18,351 nt of DNA from Solibacillus sp045640265 (GCA_045640265.1 JAZUES010000074.1:1-18351); one strand, 5' to 3'; counted from the stretch's first letter, positions 1 to 7,599 are shown. The notes: generated by a model from the sequence alone, not told the origin. Numbers and translations are program-made.

Positions 1-276
1 AAACCACATTTCGTGAAACCACTTCAAAATAACAATCGCATCATCCGTCAAAGTGGAGCATTTATCGTCGGAGGGCTACAGAATAGTGATGATTGTATAT
101 CATCACTAAACCAATTACGACTACGAAATGCGGATGGTTTAAAGGTGAAAATTATTATTCCGCAAGCGCATAAAAAGGGTATTAAACAAGCGCTGAATAT
201 TGTTGGGATTAATGAGTCAACCATTTATCCTGAAATCGATCGGGTGTCAACGTATTTGAAAAGTTTATATCGTTAA
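1..276 (+). CDS. FRG-domain protein, C-terminal fragment (5' end outside window)
   Basis: The reading frame is open from base 1 to the TAA at 274-276, so this is the end of a longer gene; the GTG at 13 is an internal codon. About 91 residues are visible. The segment reading RIIRQSGAFIVGGL, followed by a basic stretch (KVKIIIPQAHKKGIKQAL), then VGINESTIYPEID, matches the usual end of the FRG domain: 'RI..Q.GaF', a helix carrying lysines, then 'GI...tlFPdld'. FRG domains are found in proteins of mostly unknown biochemistry, some of them in defence or toxin-like loci. The defining F-R-G motif would lie upstream of the window and cannot be checked. A strong hairpin terminator follows at 305-337. 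Family assignment is moderate; function is unknown. Confidence 0.6.
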   Translation, partial: KPHFVKPLQNNNRIIRQSGAFIVGGLQNSDDCISSLNQLRLRNADGLKVKIIIPQAHKKGIKQALNIVGINESTIYPEIDRVSTYLKSLYR

Positions 277-304
277 ATGCTAATAATTTGTAAATTATTA
301 CAAG

Positions 305-337
305 AAAAGGTTACCTTAATTAAAAGGTAACCTTTTT
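305..337. terminator. Bidirectional intrinsic terminator between convergent genes
   Basis: A perfect 13-bp stem (AAAAGGTTACCTT, 305-317, with AAGGTAACCTTTT, 324-336) encloses a 6-nt loop and ends in a run of T. It lies between the FRG-protein end (276) and the end of the minus-strand regulator gene (344). It is strong for plus-strand transcription and probably also serves the minus strand. Confidence 0.85.
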
Positions 338-343
338 GAAATA

Positions 344-1216
344 TTAAAATTTGGCGTTTGGAAAAATATCTTGAATCGATCGTGATAATTTTAAAGCATT
401 TAATTGAAATTGGTTGTAATACTTTTCCGAACCAGCACCACCGATGAAAAAGGAAATATGTTGATGTGCTTGTGCTAATTTTTCGAGCGTATAAATCGAC
501 TGTGTGTGCTCTGTAAATGCAATATCCGTTGAACCTGTCAGTAAAACAATTACGGGCTTTTTCAGTGCAATGGTTGACTGAATGGCTGTTGGCGCGGGGG
601 ATGGGCCGAGCATCGATGTTTGATAGCCGCGCAACATACATTGAATAAGCAAAATTTGCATTGGAATTTCATGTCTTTCTCCAGGTAGACAGCTTCCTAA
701 TACAAGTGGCGCATCTTCGGGGACGAAAAAGTGTCGACGAATATGACATAAAAAATCACGAACGGTTTGGCTACTAATTGCTTCTTGATATTCTCCCCAA
801 GCGTTTTCACACCAAAGTTCCCCAACTTCATGTAAAAAAGGAATAATAATTTCTTCAATTAGCTTCTCAATACCGAATTTATGAAGGGCTTGCTCGAGCA
901 AATGCAAAATTTCGCGTTCATTTCCTTCTGTCCCAGCTTGAATGAGGGCACTTTTGAAATGGACCGTTGGATTAGCTTCAGGTGAACTTTTTTGTTTGGT
1001 ATAATGCTCAATCGCCTGTTTAATTGTCATGCCGCTATTCGTAAGAGAAGTAAGTTGTATCAAGGTTTGTACTTCGTCTTCGCCATACATTCGATAACCA
1101 TTTTCTAATCTTTGAGGTTGGATAATTTGATAGCGATCTTCCCATTTTCGTATCACTTGTTTGGAAAGTCCTGTAATTTCAGAGACTTGTTGTATGGAAT
1201 AAGATGTGGGATTCAA
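344..1216 (-). CDS. MerR-type regulator with cobalamin-binding domain (CarH/LitR-like)
   Basis: 290 residues in three parts. An N-terminal MerR winged helix (about 5-75) reads YSIQQVSEITGLSKQVIRKWEDRY. A helical B12-cap domain spans about 85-160. A Rossmann B12-binding domain spans about 168-285, with the PGERHEIP motif (E180, H182, the expected lower cobalt ligand) and a late FFIGGAG glycine motif. In CarH/LitR photoreceptors the cap carries W-x9-E-H. Here W135 and E145 fit but the histidine position is Ala146, and the usual Gly after E-x-H-E-[LI] is Pro185. The start is a TTG at 1216-1214, chosen because AGGAGGTG (1232-1225, minus) lies 8 nt upstream. By family, it should repress in the adenosylcobalamin-bound dark state and release DNA in light; the Ala146 change makes the light response uncertain. 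It is divergent from the MMPL transporter, which is the likely target along with its own gene. Confidence 0.85.
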   Translation of the reverse strand: MNPTSYSIQQVSEITGLSKQVIRKWEDRYQIIQPQRLENGYRMYGEDEVQTLIQLTSLTNSGMTIKQAIEHYTKQKSSPEANPTVHFKSALIQAGTEGNEREILHLLEQALHKFGIEKLIEEIIIPFLHEVGELWCENAWGEYQEAISSQTVRDFLCHIRRHFFVPEDAPLVLGSCLPGERHEIPMQILLIQCMLRGYQTSMLGPSPAPTAIQSTIALKKPVIVLLTGSTDIAFTEHTQSIYTLEKLAQAHQHISFFIGGAGSEKYYNQFQLNALKLSRSIQDIFPNAKF

Positions 1217-1254
1217 ATTTAAAGCACCTCCTAACGAAACAATTATTAAGTTCT

Positions 1255-1283
1255 ATTCAATCGAAAAAAAAACTACTTGTCAA
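1255..1283 (-). promoter_or_regulatory. Candidate sigma-A promoter of the MerR/B12 regulator
   Basis: On the minus strand TTGACA (1283-1278) is followed after 17 bp by TTGAAT (1260-1255). The -35 is a perfect consensus and the -10 matches 4 of 6. Its -35 overlaps the -35 of the opposite promoter, so a protein bound here could affect both directions. Confidence 0.5.
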
Positions 1284-1306
1284 ATGTTTTTCGTTTCTTG
1301 TACAAT
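1277..1306 (+). promoter_or_regulatory. Candidate sigma-A promoter of the MMPL transporter gene
   Basis: TTGTCA (1277-1282), an 18-bp spacer and TACAAT (1301-1306); each hexamer matches the consensus at 5 of 6 positions. The -10 lies inside the first of the 11-bp repeats at 1298-1330, which fits repression by the adjacent regulator. Confidence 0.6.
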
Positions 1307-1330
1307 GTTTGTATAAGGTTTGGTGATGGT
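1298..1330. promoter_or_regulatory. Three tandem 11-bp repeats, probable CarH-type operator
   Basis: Three head-to-tail 11-mers with no gap: TTGTACAATGT (1298-1308), TTGTATAAGGT (1309-1319) and the weaker TTGGTGATGGT (1320-1330). All share TTG at positions 1-3 and GT at 10-11; the first two also share TTGTA-AA. The best studied CarH operator is described as three 11-bp direct repeats overlapping a promoter, so the arrangement fits a B12-dependent MerR regulator encoded next door. Another similar word, TTGTCAAATGT, lies at 1277-1287 but is out of phase by one base. Confidence 0.6.
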
Positions 1331-1405
1331 AACTAACTTTATAAGTAGTTGCCTGTAGTAATAATAGGGAAAAATGCTAGAGATTAACACGGAGGAGGAA
1401 GTGAC

Positions 1406-3604
1406 ATGTCGAAGCATCCATTAGAAAAATGGGGCCATATCATGGGTGGGAAAAATACGCGATGGATTGTTGCGTCACTATGGATTATTGTTGCCATAGT
1501 ACTTGCACTTATTTTCCCGCAAATTAATGGTGTAGAAAACTATGCGGGGGAAGAAATTCCTGAAGCCTATACGTCTGTTCAAGCCGGGAAAATGATTGAA
1601 GAACAATTTGCATCAGATAGTGGTATTCCATTATTAATTACTTGGTATAAGGATGCAGGGTTAACAGAAGCTGATTTAACAAACATTCAGCAATTATATA
1701 AACAATTAGCAGAGAATCCATTGGACGGTCAACAAACATTGCCACCATTCCACGAGATGCCTGTTCAAGCGTTAATGGGTGCGGTATCGGAAAATGGGAA
1801 AGCAATTGTGACACCAGTATTCTTTTCACCTGATAAAAATAGTGATGTGTTAAAAGAAAACTTAGCTAGCATTAAGGAAAGAACAGAAGCACAATTCGGT
1901 GAAAATCCATATGAGACGAATTTAGAAGCTGACGGCTTACATGCGCGTTTCTCTGGTCCAGTAGGGATTTCAATCGATGCGACTGACTTATTCAAATCAG
2001 CAGATTTTCAATTAATGGTCGCTACTGTTGTAATTATTTTAGTTATTTTGTTAGTAATATACCGTTCGCCAATTTTAGCAATTATTCCGTTAGTTGTAGT
2101 AGGAATCGCGTATTTAGTTGTTAGTCCATTACTTGGTGCGATGGCCGATAATGGCTGGATTGATAAAGATGCACAGGCAGTAGCGATAATGGTTGTATTA
2201 CTGTTTGGTGCAGGAACGGATTATTGTATCTTCTTAATTACACGTTATCGGGACGTATTACTAGTTGAAGCAAACAAATTTACTGCTTTAGCAACAGCCA
2301 TTCGCGAATCAATAGGTGCCATTATAATGAGTAGCTTAACGGTTGTTATTGGCTTAGCAACATTAGCTTTAGCAGACTATGGTGCATTCCAACGCTTTGC
2401 GGTTCCATTTAGTTTTGGTGTACTTGTAACAGGCTTTGCGGTTGTAACCTTACTTCCAGCCGTTCTTGGAATTTTAGGTCGAGCAGCCTTTTGGCCATTC
2501 GTTCCTCGTACAGTGGAAGCAGAAAAAGAGCATGCCGAAAAGAGAAACAAACCATATAAAGAGCGGAAGCCAAATCACCGTTTCATGCGTACAGTAGGTG
2601 AGTTTGTAACATCAAAACCTTGGTTAGTTATCATTGTAGCTGGTGCTATTTTAATTGGCCTTGCATATAACTCTACGAATATTAAATACAACTATGATTT
2701 AATTTCTTCATTCCCAGAGGATATGCCTTCACGTGAAGGATTTACAATTATTGCTGAAAACTTTACACCAGGTGAATTAGCACCAGTTCAGCTTTTAGTG
2801 AATGCAGAAGGCGCGGATTTAGACATCACAAAAGAGCTAGAAGCATTACCATATGTAGGTCTTGTAGAAGACATGCGAATTGGTGAAACAAATGCAAACA
2901 TTCAACTTTATGAAATCGATTTAGATAAAGATCCATATTCAAACGCTGCAATGGATGACGTTGAGCAAATGAAAGAAGATGTAAAATCGATTTTAGCGAA
3001 GCAAAACTTAGAAGATAATGAGTTTTGGATTGGTGGCGAAACAAGTGCACAGCTTGACCAAAAAGTAGTTCAATCGGGTGATGAGAAACTAATTCAACCA
3101 GTAATGATTATTATTATTTTCGTTGTATTGTTAGTGTACTTACGTGCGATTGTTACATCGATTCAAATCATGCTTACAGTATTAATTTCTTTCTTCTCTG
3201 CATTAGGAGCAGGATGGTTAATTATCCACTATGGTTTAGGTCATGAGGCGATGGCAAGTGCGATTCCTCTGTATAGTTTCGTATTCATTATTGCGTTAGG
3301 AAATGACTACAATATTTTCATGATTTCAGATATTTGGAAAAACCGTAAGCGTGGCATCCCACACAAGCAAGCTATTTCAAAAGGGATTGCATCAACGGGT
3401 GCAGTTATTACATCGGCAGGGTTAATTTTAGCAGGTACATTCTTAGTATTAGCATCATTACCAATTCGATTATTAGTACAATTTGGTATCGTAACAGCAG
3501 TAGGGGTATTACTTGATACATTCGTTGTGCGCCCACTGTTAGTACCAGCACTTATTACGGTGTTTGGTAAATGGTCATATTGGCCGAATAAGAAGATGAA
3601 ATAA
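1406..3604 (+). CDS. MMPL/RND-superfamily membrane transporter (YdfJ-like)
   Basis: 732 residues with the two-fold RND layout: TM1 (about 20-38), an extracytoplasmic domain (about 40-195), TM2-6 (about 200-360), a charged cytoplasmic linker rich in Lys/Glu (about 370-395), TM7 (about 403-420), a second extracytoplasmic domain (about 425-560) and TM8-12 (about 565-725). Each half carries the Asp-Tyr motif of the MMPL proton-relay helix: GTDYCIF (D272) and GNDYNIF (D634). Such proteins use the proton gradient to move lipids or hydrophobic compounds; the substrate here cannot be told. Length fits the Bacillus YdfJ group. The ATG follows GGAGGAGG (1391-1398) by 7 nt. It is divergent from the cobalamin-type MerR regulator, with a shared control region, so its expression probably depends on that regulator. 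Confidence 0.9.
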   Translation: MSKHPLEKWGHIMGGKNTRWIVASLWIIVAIVLALIFPQINGVENYAGEEIPEAYTSVQAGKMIEEQFASDSGIPLLITWYKDAGLTEADLTNIQQLYKQLAENPLDGQQTLPPFHEMPVQALMGAVSENGKAIVTPVFFSPDKNSDVLKENLASIKERTEAQFGENPYETNLEADGLHARFSGPVGISIDATDLFKSADFQLMVATVVIILVILLVIYRSPILAIIPLVVVGIAYLVVSPLLGAMADNGWIDKDAQAVAIMVVLLFGAGTDYCIFLITRYRDVLLVEANKFTALATAIRESIGAIIMSSLTVVIGLATLALADYGAFQRFAVPFSFGVLVTGFAVVTLLPAVLGILGRAAFWPFVPRTVEAEKEHAEKRNKPYKERKPNHRFMRTVGEFVTSKPWLVIIVAGAILIGLAYNSTNIKYNYDLISSFPEDMPSREGFTIIAENFTPGELAPVQLLVNAEGADLDITKELEALPYVGLVEDMRIGETNANIQLYEIDLDKDPYSNAAMDDVEQMKEDVKSILAKQNLEDNEFWIGGETSAQLDQKVVQSGDEKLIQPVMIIIIFVVLLVYLRAIVTSIQIMLTVLISFFSALGAGWLIIHYGLGHEAMASAIPLYSFVFIIALGNDYNIFMISDIWKNRKRGIPHKQAISKGIASTGAVITSAGLILAGTFLVLASLPIRLLVQFGIVTAVGVLLDTFVVRPLLVPALITVFGKWSYWPNKKMK

Positions 3605-3613
3605 TGAAAAGGA

Positions 3614-3648
3614 GTATGGAATCTTAAAAATTCCATACGCCATTTTTT
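3614..3648. terminator. Intrinsic terminator between convergent transporter genes
   Basis: A 9-bp stem GTATGGAAT (3614-3622) / ATTCCATAC (3630-3638) with a 7-nt loop is followed by GCCA and six T (3643-3648). It ends the MMPL gene. The hairpin also lies just after the stop of the minus-strand ABC gene, whose T-run on that side (TCCTTTT) is weaker. Confidence 0.8.
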
Positions 3649-5386
3649 AATGCTGTGAAAGGGAGCCGGATTGCAGGCGGTACATCAGTTCATACTTACC
3701 ACCAAGAGCGACAAGTTCGTCGTGATTACCTTGCTCGACAATTTCACCGCGGTCTAATACTAAAATTTTATCCGCGTTTTTAATTGTTGATAAACGATGG
3801 GCAATGATAAATGTTGTACGTCCTTGTTTCAAGACGTCCATCGCATGCTGAATAATCTCCTCTGTTTCGGAGTCAATATTCGATGTTGCTTCATCTAAAA
3901 TTAAAATTGCTGGGTCGAATGCTAATGCGCGGGCAAATGAAATTAGTTGGCGCTGACCAGATGAAAGGGTACTACCTTTTTCGATTACTGGTTCATCTAG
4001 CCCTTTTTCGAATTTTGCTAACACACGGTCCCCACCAACTGCTTCTAATGCCTTTTCAATCGTCTCACGTGAAATACGTTCATCATTTAAACTGACATTT
4101 GTTGCGATTGTTCCAGTGAAGAGGTAAGGGTCTTGCAGTACAATCCCCATATGCTCACGAATCGTTTGTCGCGGTAATCTCGTAATATCCTGACCATCAA
4201 TAATGATGCGCCCTTTTTGTGGATCATAGAAACGGAATAGTAAATTCATAATTGAACTTTTCCCTGAACCTGTATGACCTACCAGTGCAATGGTTTCACC
4301 TTGTTTTGCTTCAAAGTTAATGTCTTTAAGTACGTATTCATTATCTTTATAAGCGAATGATACATGGTCAAAAACAACATTTCCTTTATAACGGTCGATA
4401 CGTTCTTTACTTACATTTTCCCCTTTTTGATTTAACAGTTCAAATACACGAGAACCGGCTACAAGTGAGCGTTCTAATTGTGAAAACTGATTGACCATGT
4501 TCGTAATCGGATTGAATAGTCGCGTAATATAGTCAACGAATGCATATAAAGTACCCGCTGATACTGCTTCAGGTAACGTCATCGATTGTGTGCCGAAGTA
4601 AAACACAAATACCGCAAACATGCCTAAACGTAGAATATTTACTAAGTTATGGGATGTTGCTGAGTCTAAAATGAGTAGTTTTCGGTGATATGCGTAATGT
4701 TCATCATTCATCTCATCGAATTCTAACTTCATTTGATCTTCTCGACGAAACGCTTGAATAATGGTCATCCCGTTAATGGATTCGTTAATCATCGCATTAA
4801 TATCTGCGATTTTTGTACGAATGACATGATTGTATTGTGATGCGTATTTTCGATATAAAATCATCCAAATATAAACGATTGGAATAACGAGTAGCGCAAA
4901 TAAAGCCATCTTCCAATTTAAAATGAATAGCGCGATATAAACCCCTGCAATGGTAATGAAACTATTCGCAAATTGTGAAAGTACGGTTACGTACAGATTA
5001 CGAATCGCTTCGGTATCGTTTGTAACGCGCGCGACAATTTTACCAGCTGGTAAATTATCGAAGTACTCGATAGGCAATTTTTGAATATGCCCAAATACAT
5101 CTTTACGTAGCTGTTGAATGACGTGGTTTGACCCGCGTTGTAAGTAAATGTTCATTAAATAGCGGAACACTGCTGTTAATACAGCTAATACGAAGAAAAT
5201 AGCAAGTAAAATCGCAATTGGTTTTGCTTGTAGTGTTCCCGGCTCCATATAATGGTCGATAATATATTTGGCAATAAACGGTCCTGCGATATCGGTCGCA
5301 ACACCAAGTGTTAATAAAAATAATCCGATTAAAATCGGCTTTTTAAATTTTAATGCGTATAAATACAGTCGTTTCGATGTACTCAT
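3647..5386 (-). CDS. yheH: ABC exporter half-transporter, catalytically complete Walker B subunit (BmrD/YheH-like)
   Basis: 579 residues: six membrane segments in about 1-300, then a nucleotide-binding domain. Visible motifs are Walker A GHTGSGKSS (370-378), Q-loop around 418, signature LSSGQ (474-478), Walker B ILILDE with D498 and the catalytic E499, and H-loop H530. The signature is off-consensus (LSSGQ for LSGGQ), while Walker B is intact. This is the expected partner for a subunit with a degenerate Walker B, so the pair should form an asymmetric heterodimeric exporter in the membrane, with multidrug efflux the most likely role. The ATG (5386-5384) overlaps the upstream stop in an ATGA and has GAGGAGGTG just before it, so the two are translationally coupled. 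It is about 95 residues shorter than B. subtilis YheH as I recall it, so orthology is uncertain. Confidence 0.85.
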   Translation of the reverse strand: MSTSKRLYLYALKFKKPILIGLFLLTLGVATDIAGPFIAKYIIDHYMEPGTLQAKPIAILLAIFFVLAVLTAVFRYLMNIYLQRGSNHVIQQLRKDVFGHIQKLPIEYFDNLPAGKIVARVTNDTEAIRNLYVTVLSQFANSFITIAGVYIALFILNWKMALFALLVIPIVYIWMILYRKYASQYNHVIRTKIADINAMINESINGMTIIQAFRREDQMKLEFDEMNDEHYAYHRKLLILDSATSHNLVNILRLGMFAVFVFYFGTQSMTLPEAVSAGTLYAFVDYITRLFNPITNMVNQFSQLERSLVAGSRVFELLNQKGENVSKERIDRYKGNVVFDHVSFAYKDNEYVLKDINFEAKQGETIALVGHTGSGKSSIMNLLFRFYDPQKGRIIIDGQDITRLPRQTIREHMGIVLQDPYLFTGTIATNVSLNDERISRETIEKALEAVGGDRVLAKFEKGLDEPVIEKGSTLSSGQRQLISFARALAFDPAILILDEATSNIDSETEEIIQHAMDVLKQGRTTFIIAHRLSTIKNADKILVLDRGEIVEQGNHDELVALGGKYELMYRLQSGSLSQH

Positions 5387-7125
5387 TCGCGCACCTCCTC
5401 TAGCTGCTGGCGGTCAAATTGCTCTTTATACCAACCACCTAAATGAAGGAGTTCCTCATGTGTACCACGTTCCACGATAAAGCCATCGTCAAGCACGATA
5501 ATTTCATCTGCATGTTGAATACCAGATAAGCGGTGTGTGGAGATAATTGTTGTCTTTCCAGCACGCTCTGTTTGAATATTTTCAATAATCTTTGACTCTG
5601 TTTTCGCGTCTACAGCTGAAAGTGAATCATCTAAAATTAGGATTTCTGGATCTTTAATGAGTGCACGTGCAATCGATACACGTTGTTTTTGCCCACCAGA
5701 TAAGGAAACCCCTTTTTCACCAACGAGCGTTTCAATGCCAAGTGGTAAGTTTGTTAAATCCTTTTGGAAGTCAGCTAGGCGAATGGCTTCATCGATGTCA
5801 GCGGCCGTCGCATCTTCTTTTCCAAATAAAATATTTTCACGAATTGTGCGAGAAAAAAGTACGTGATCTTGTGGTACATAGCCGATCCAGTCTAAAATTT
5901 GCTCTTTCGCCATGTTTGCAAGGTCCGTATCGTTAATGACGATTTGACCGTTACCAAGTGGATATTCACGTAGTAGCTGACGAATGAACGTTGTTTTCCC
6001 AGCACCCGTTTTTCCGACAATTCCAAGCGTTTGCCCTTTTTGCAAATTCAATGAAATTTGCTGTAAATTTTTCATTTGAGACAGCGGATATTGGAACGTA
6101 AATTCCGAAAATCCGATTGAGTTTGGCATTGCATATGTTGTAGGTGATGTTGGATTTTGAACATCTGCTTCGTAGTCTAATGTTTCTTGTACACGATCAA
6201 GCGATGCGCTACCTTGCTGCATCACATTGATAAGTTCTCCAATCGCGAACATCGGCCAAACGGCTAAACCTAAGTAAACGTTGAATGATACAAGCTGACC
6301 AACTGTTAATTCGCCGTTCGAAACAAGTACTGCACCAAGTCCTAATGCAATGACATAACAAATCCCTGTACCGATTTTTGTAATTGGCATAAATAAACCG
6401 TTAATATAGGCAACCTGCATGTTCTTCTCGAAAATATTTCCACTCATTTCCGCAAAACGATCTTCATCTTTGTTTTCTTGCACGTAAGCGCGGATAACAC
6501 GTGTACCTGCAATCGATTCAAGGACACTATCATTCATTTCACCGAATGCCTCTTGAGCTGTCATATAGCGCTCGTGCACAATTTTTCCTAAATATTGAAT
6601 AATGATTGCCATCACTGGAATCGGCAACATCGCAAAAATGGTTAGCTTCCATGAAATGAAGAAACCCATTGCTAAAATGATGAGTGCCATGAACACTGTC
6701 GAATCGATAAGCGTCATAACACCAAAACCAGCCGTTAAGGTCACGGCATTTAAGTCATTTGTGGCTTTGGCCATTAAATCACCTGTACGGTTTTTTTCGT
6801 AAAATGTTGGCGTCATTTTTAAAAACTGCGCCATTAATTTTTTACGTAAAATACGATCAAGTGCAATGGCACCACCGAATAATTGATATTGCCAATAGAA
6901 GTTCAATGCATAACTGAAAAGTGCTGCAAGCAAGATAAAACCGACGTACTTAAATAATTGAGTACTATCCATTTCGCCAATTGTCATGACATCAATTGCT
7001 TCGCCTAAAATCCAAGGCGGTAACACTTCAATCACACTGGCAAGAATTAGTAACGTAATGGCAAGGGTGTATTGCTTACGATACTGTTTAAAAAACCATT
7101 TTAATTTTACGAATACATTAAACAT
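5383..7125 (-). CDS. yheI: ABC exporter half-transporter, degenerate Walker B subunit (BmrC/YheI-like)
   Basis: 580 residues: six membrane segments in about 15-305, then a nucleotide-binding domain with Walker A GKTGAGKT (371-378), signature LSGGQ (475-479), Walker B LILDD (496-500) and H-loop H531. Residue 500, normally the catalytic Glu, is Asp, as in the degenerate site of heterodimeric exporters such as BmrCD. With the LSSGQ of its partner this builds one weak and one active ATP site. The N-terminus (MFNVFVKLKWFFKQY) resembles YheI. The ATG lies at 7125-7123 with only a weak ribosome site (GTAGG), 35 nt after the stop of a small ORF that has a strong one, so translational coupling is plausible. 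Expression is probably set by the long leader upstream with its tandem terminators. Confidence 0.88.
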   Translation of the reverse strand: MFNVFVKLKWFFKQYRKQYTLAITLLILASVIEVLPPWILGEAIDVMTIGEMDSTQLFKYVGFILLAALFSYALNFYWQYQLFGGAIALDRILRKKLMAQFLKMTPTFYEKNRTGDLMAKATNDLNAVTLTAGFGVMTLIDSTVFMALIILAMGFFISWKLTIFAMLPIPVMAIIIQYLGKIVHERYMTAQEAFGEMNDSVLESIAGTRVIRAYVQENKDEDRFAEMSGNIFEKNMQVAYINGLFMPITKIGTGICYVIALGLGAVLVSNGELTVGQLVSFNVYLGLAVWPMFAIGELINVMQQGSASLDRVQETLDYEADVQNPTSPTTYAMPNSIGFSEFTFQYPLSQMKNLQQISLNLQKGQTLGIVGKTGAGKTTFIRQLLREYPLGNGQIVINDTDLANMAKEQILDWIGYVPQDHVLFSRTIRENILFGKEDATAADIDEAIRLADFQKDLTNLPLGIETLVGEKGVSLSGGQKQRVSIARALIKDPEILILDDSLSAVDAKTESKIIENIQTERAGKTTIISTHRLSGIQHADEIIVLDDGFIVERGTHEELLHLGGWYKEQFDRQQLEEVRE

Positions 7126-7160
7126 ACATTAACCTACTTTCTTTCTGAGATGTCTTTGAG

Positions 7161-7217
7161 CTACCCATCATCATATCGATCCTGTTTTAATAGTTTTCGT
7201 TGCGTGAAAAAAGACAT
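7161..7217 (-). CDS. Small leader ORF 2 (18 aa) just upstream of the ABC operon
   Basis: Reads MSFFTQRKLLKQDRYDDG and stop. The ATG (7217-7215) has AGGAGG (7231-7226) 8 nt upstream, a much better site than that of the ABC gene following 35 nt later. An in-frame ATG at 7223-7221 is too close to the Shine-Dalgarno. It lies downstream of both leader terminators, so it is translated only if transcription reads through them or starts after them. The likely role is translational coupling or ribosome-controlled expression of the exporter; the protein itself matches nothing I recognise. The call rests on the ribosome site and context only. Confidence 0.5.
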   Translation of the reverse strand: MSFFTQRKLLKQDRYDDG

Positions 7218-7278
7218 AGTCATGCCCTCCTAAAATTTTTTTACACTAAATTGGCAGTATCTTTCGTTAGAAGTCAAT

Positions 7279-7314
7279 AAAAAAGACACCAATCCGATTT
7301 TTCGAAGAGGTGTC
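7279..7314 (-). terminator. Leader terminator 2 of the ABC operon
   Basis: Minus strand: GACACC (7314-7309) pairs with GGTGTC (7290-7285). The interior can pair further (TC/GA, then CGA/TCG) around a tetraloop, with two small AA bulges. Six T follow (7284-7279). It lies between the two small ORFs, about 150 nt before the first ABC gene. Confidence 0.7.
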
Positions 7315-7320
7315 AAAACG

Positions 7321-7352
7321 AAAAAAGGGTACAGGCAATTCCATACCTGTAC
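7321..7352 (-). terminator. Leader terminator 1 of the ABC operon
   Basis: Minus strand: perfect 7-bp stem GTACAGG (7352-7346) / CCTGTAC (7335-7329), 10-nt loop, then CC and six T (7326-7321). It lies 43 nt after the stop of the first small ORF. With the next hairpin it forms a tandem pair that should stop most transcripts before the ABC genes unless something prevents folding. Confidence 0.72.
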
Positions 7353-7395
7353 TCATTTTAAATTACGCGCAATTACATAAATTAAATAATTCAGG

Positions 7396-7455
7396 CTAGG
7401 CAATATGATGTTGTGGGTTGATTTTGTTTTTTACAATTACAATTGGGTTCATCAT
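7396..7455 (-). CDS. Small leader ORF 1 (19 aa), candidate attenuation peptide
   Basis: Reads MMNPIVIVKNKINPQHHIA and stop. AAAGGAGG (7471-7464) lies 8 nt before the first ATG (7455-7453); a second ATG follows at once. It starts about 35 nt after the predicted transcription start of a strong promoter and ends 43 nt before the first of two tandem terminators. In B. subtilis the BmrCD exporter is controlled by a leader peptide (BmrB) through ribosome-mediated attenuation. This peptide is much shorter and I see no sequence likeness, but the arrangement is comparable. It could instead be an independent small peptide gene ended by the terminators. Confidence 0.6.
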   Translation of the reverse strand: MMNPIVIVKNKINPQHHIA

Positions 7456-7497
7456 ATTCTTAGCCTCCTTTACCGTTAATTTATTTAGTGTTCCTTA

Positions 7498-7526
7498 ATA
7501 TTAGTGGAGGGAACTATAATTGTCAA
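7498..7526 (-). promoter_or_regulatory. Strong sigma-A promoter of the ABC operon leader
   Basis: Minus strand TTGACA (7526-7521), 17-bp spacer, TAATAT (7503-7498): perfect -35, 4 of 6 at -10, ideal spacing. Predicted start near 7491, giving an untranslated leader of about 365 nt before the first ABC gene. Confidence 0.75.
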
Positions 7527-7599
7527 TATTTTTTGAAAACATTTTATTTTCCGTTTTGTTTTCTTTTGTGACGAAAAACTTACAGTACTTCAGGATATA

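Noticed and set aside
5657..5936. Overlapping reading frames antisense to the ABC genes (and similar ones antisense to the MMPL, amidohydrolase and deacetylase genes)
   Set aside because: They lie wholly inside conserved genes, lack ribosome sites and show no recognisable domain; they are frame shadows.
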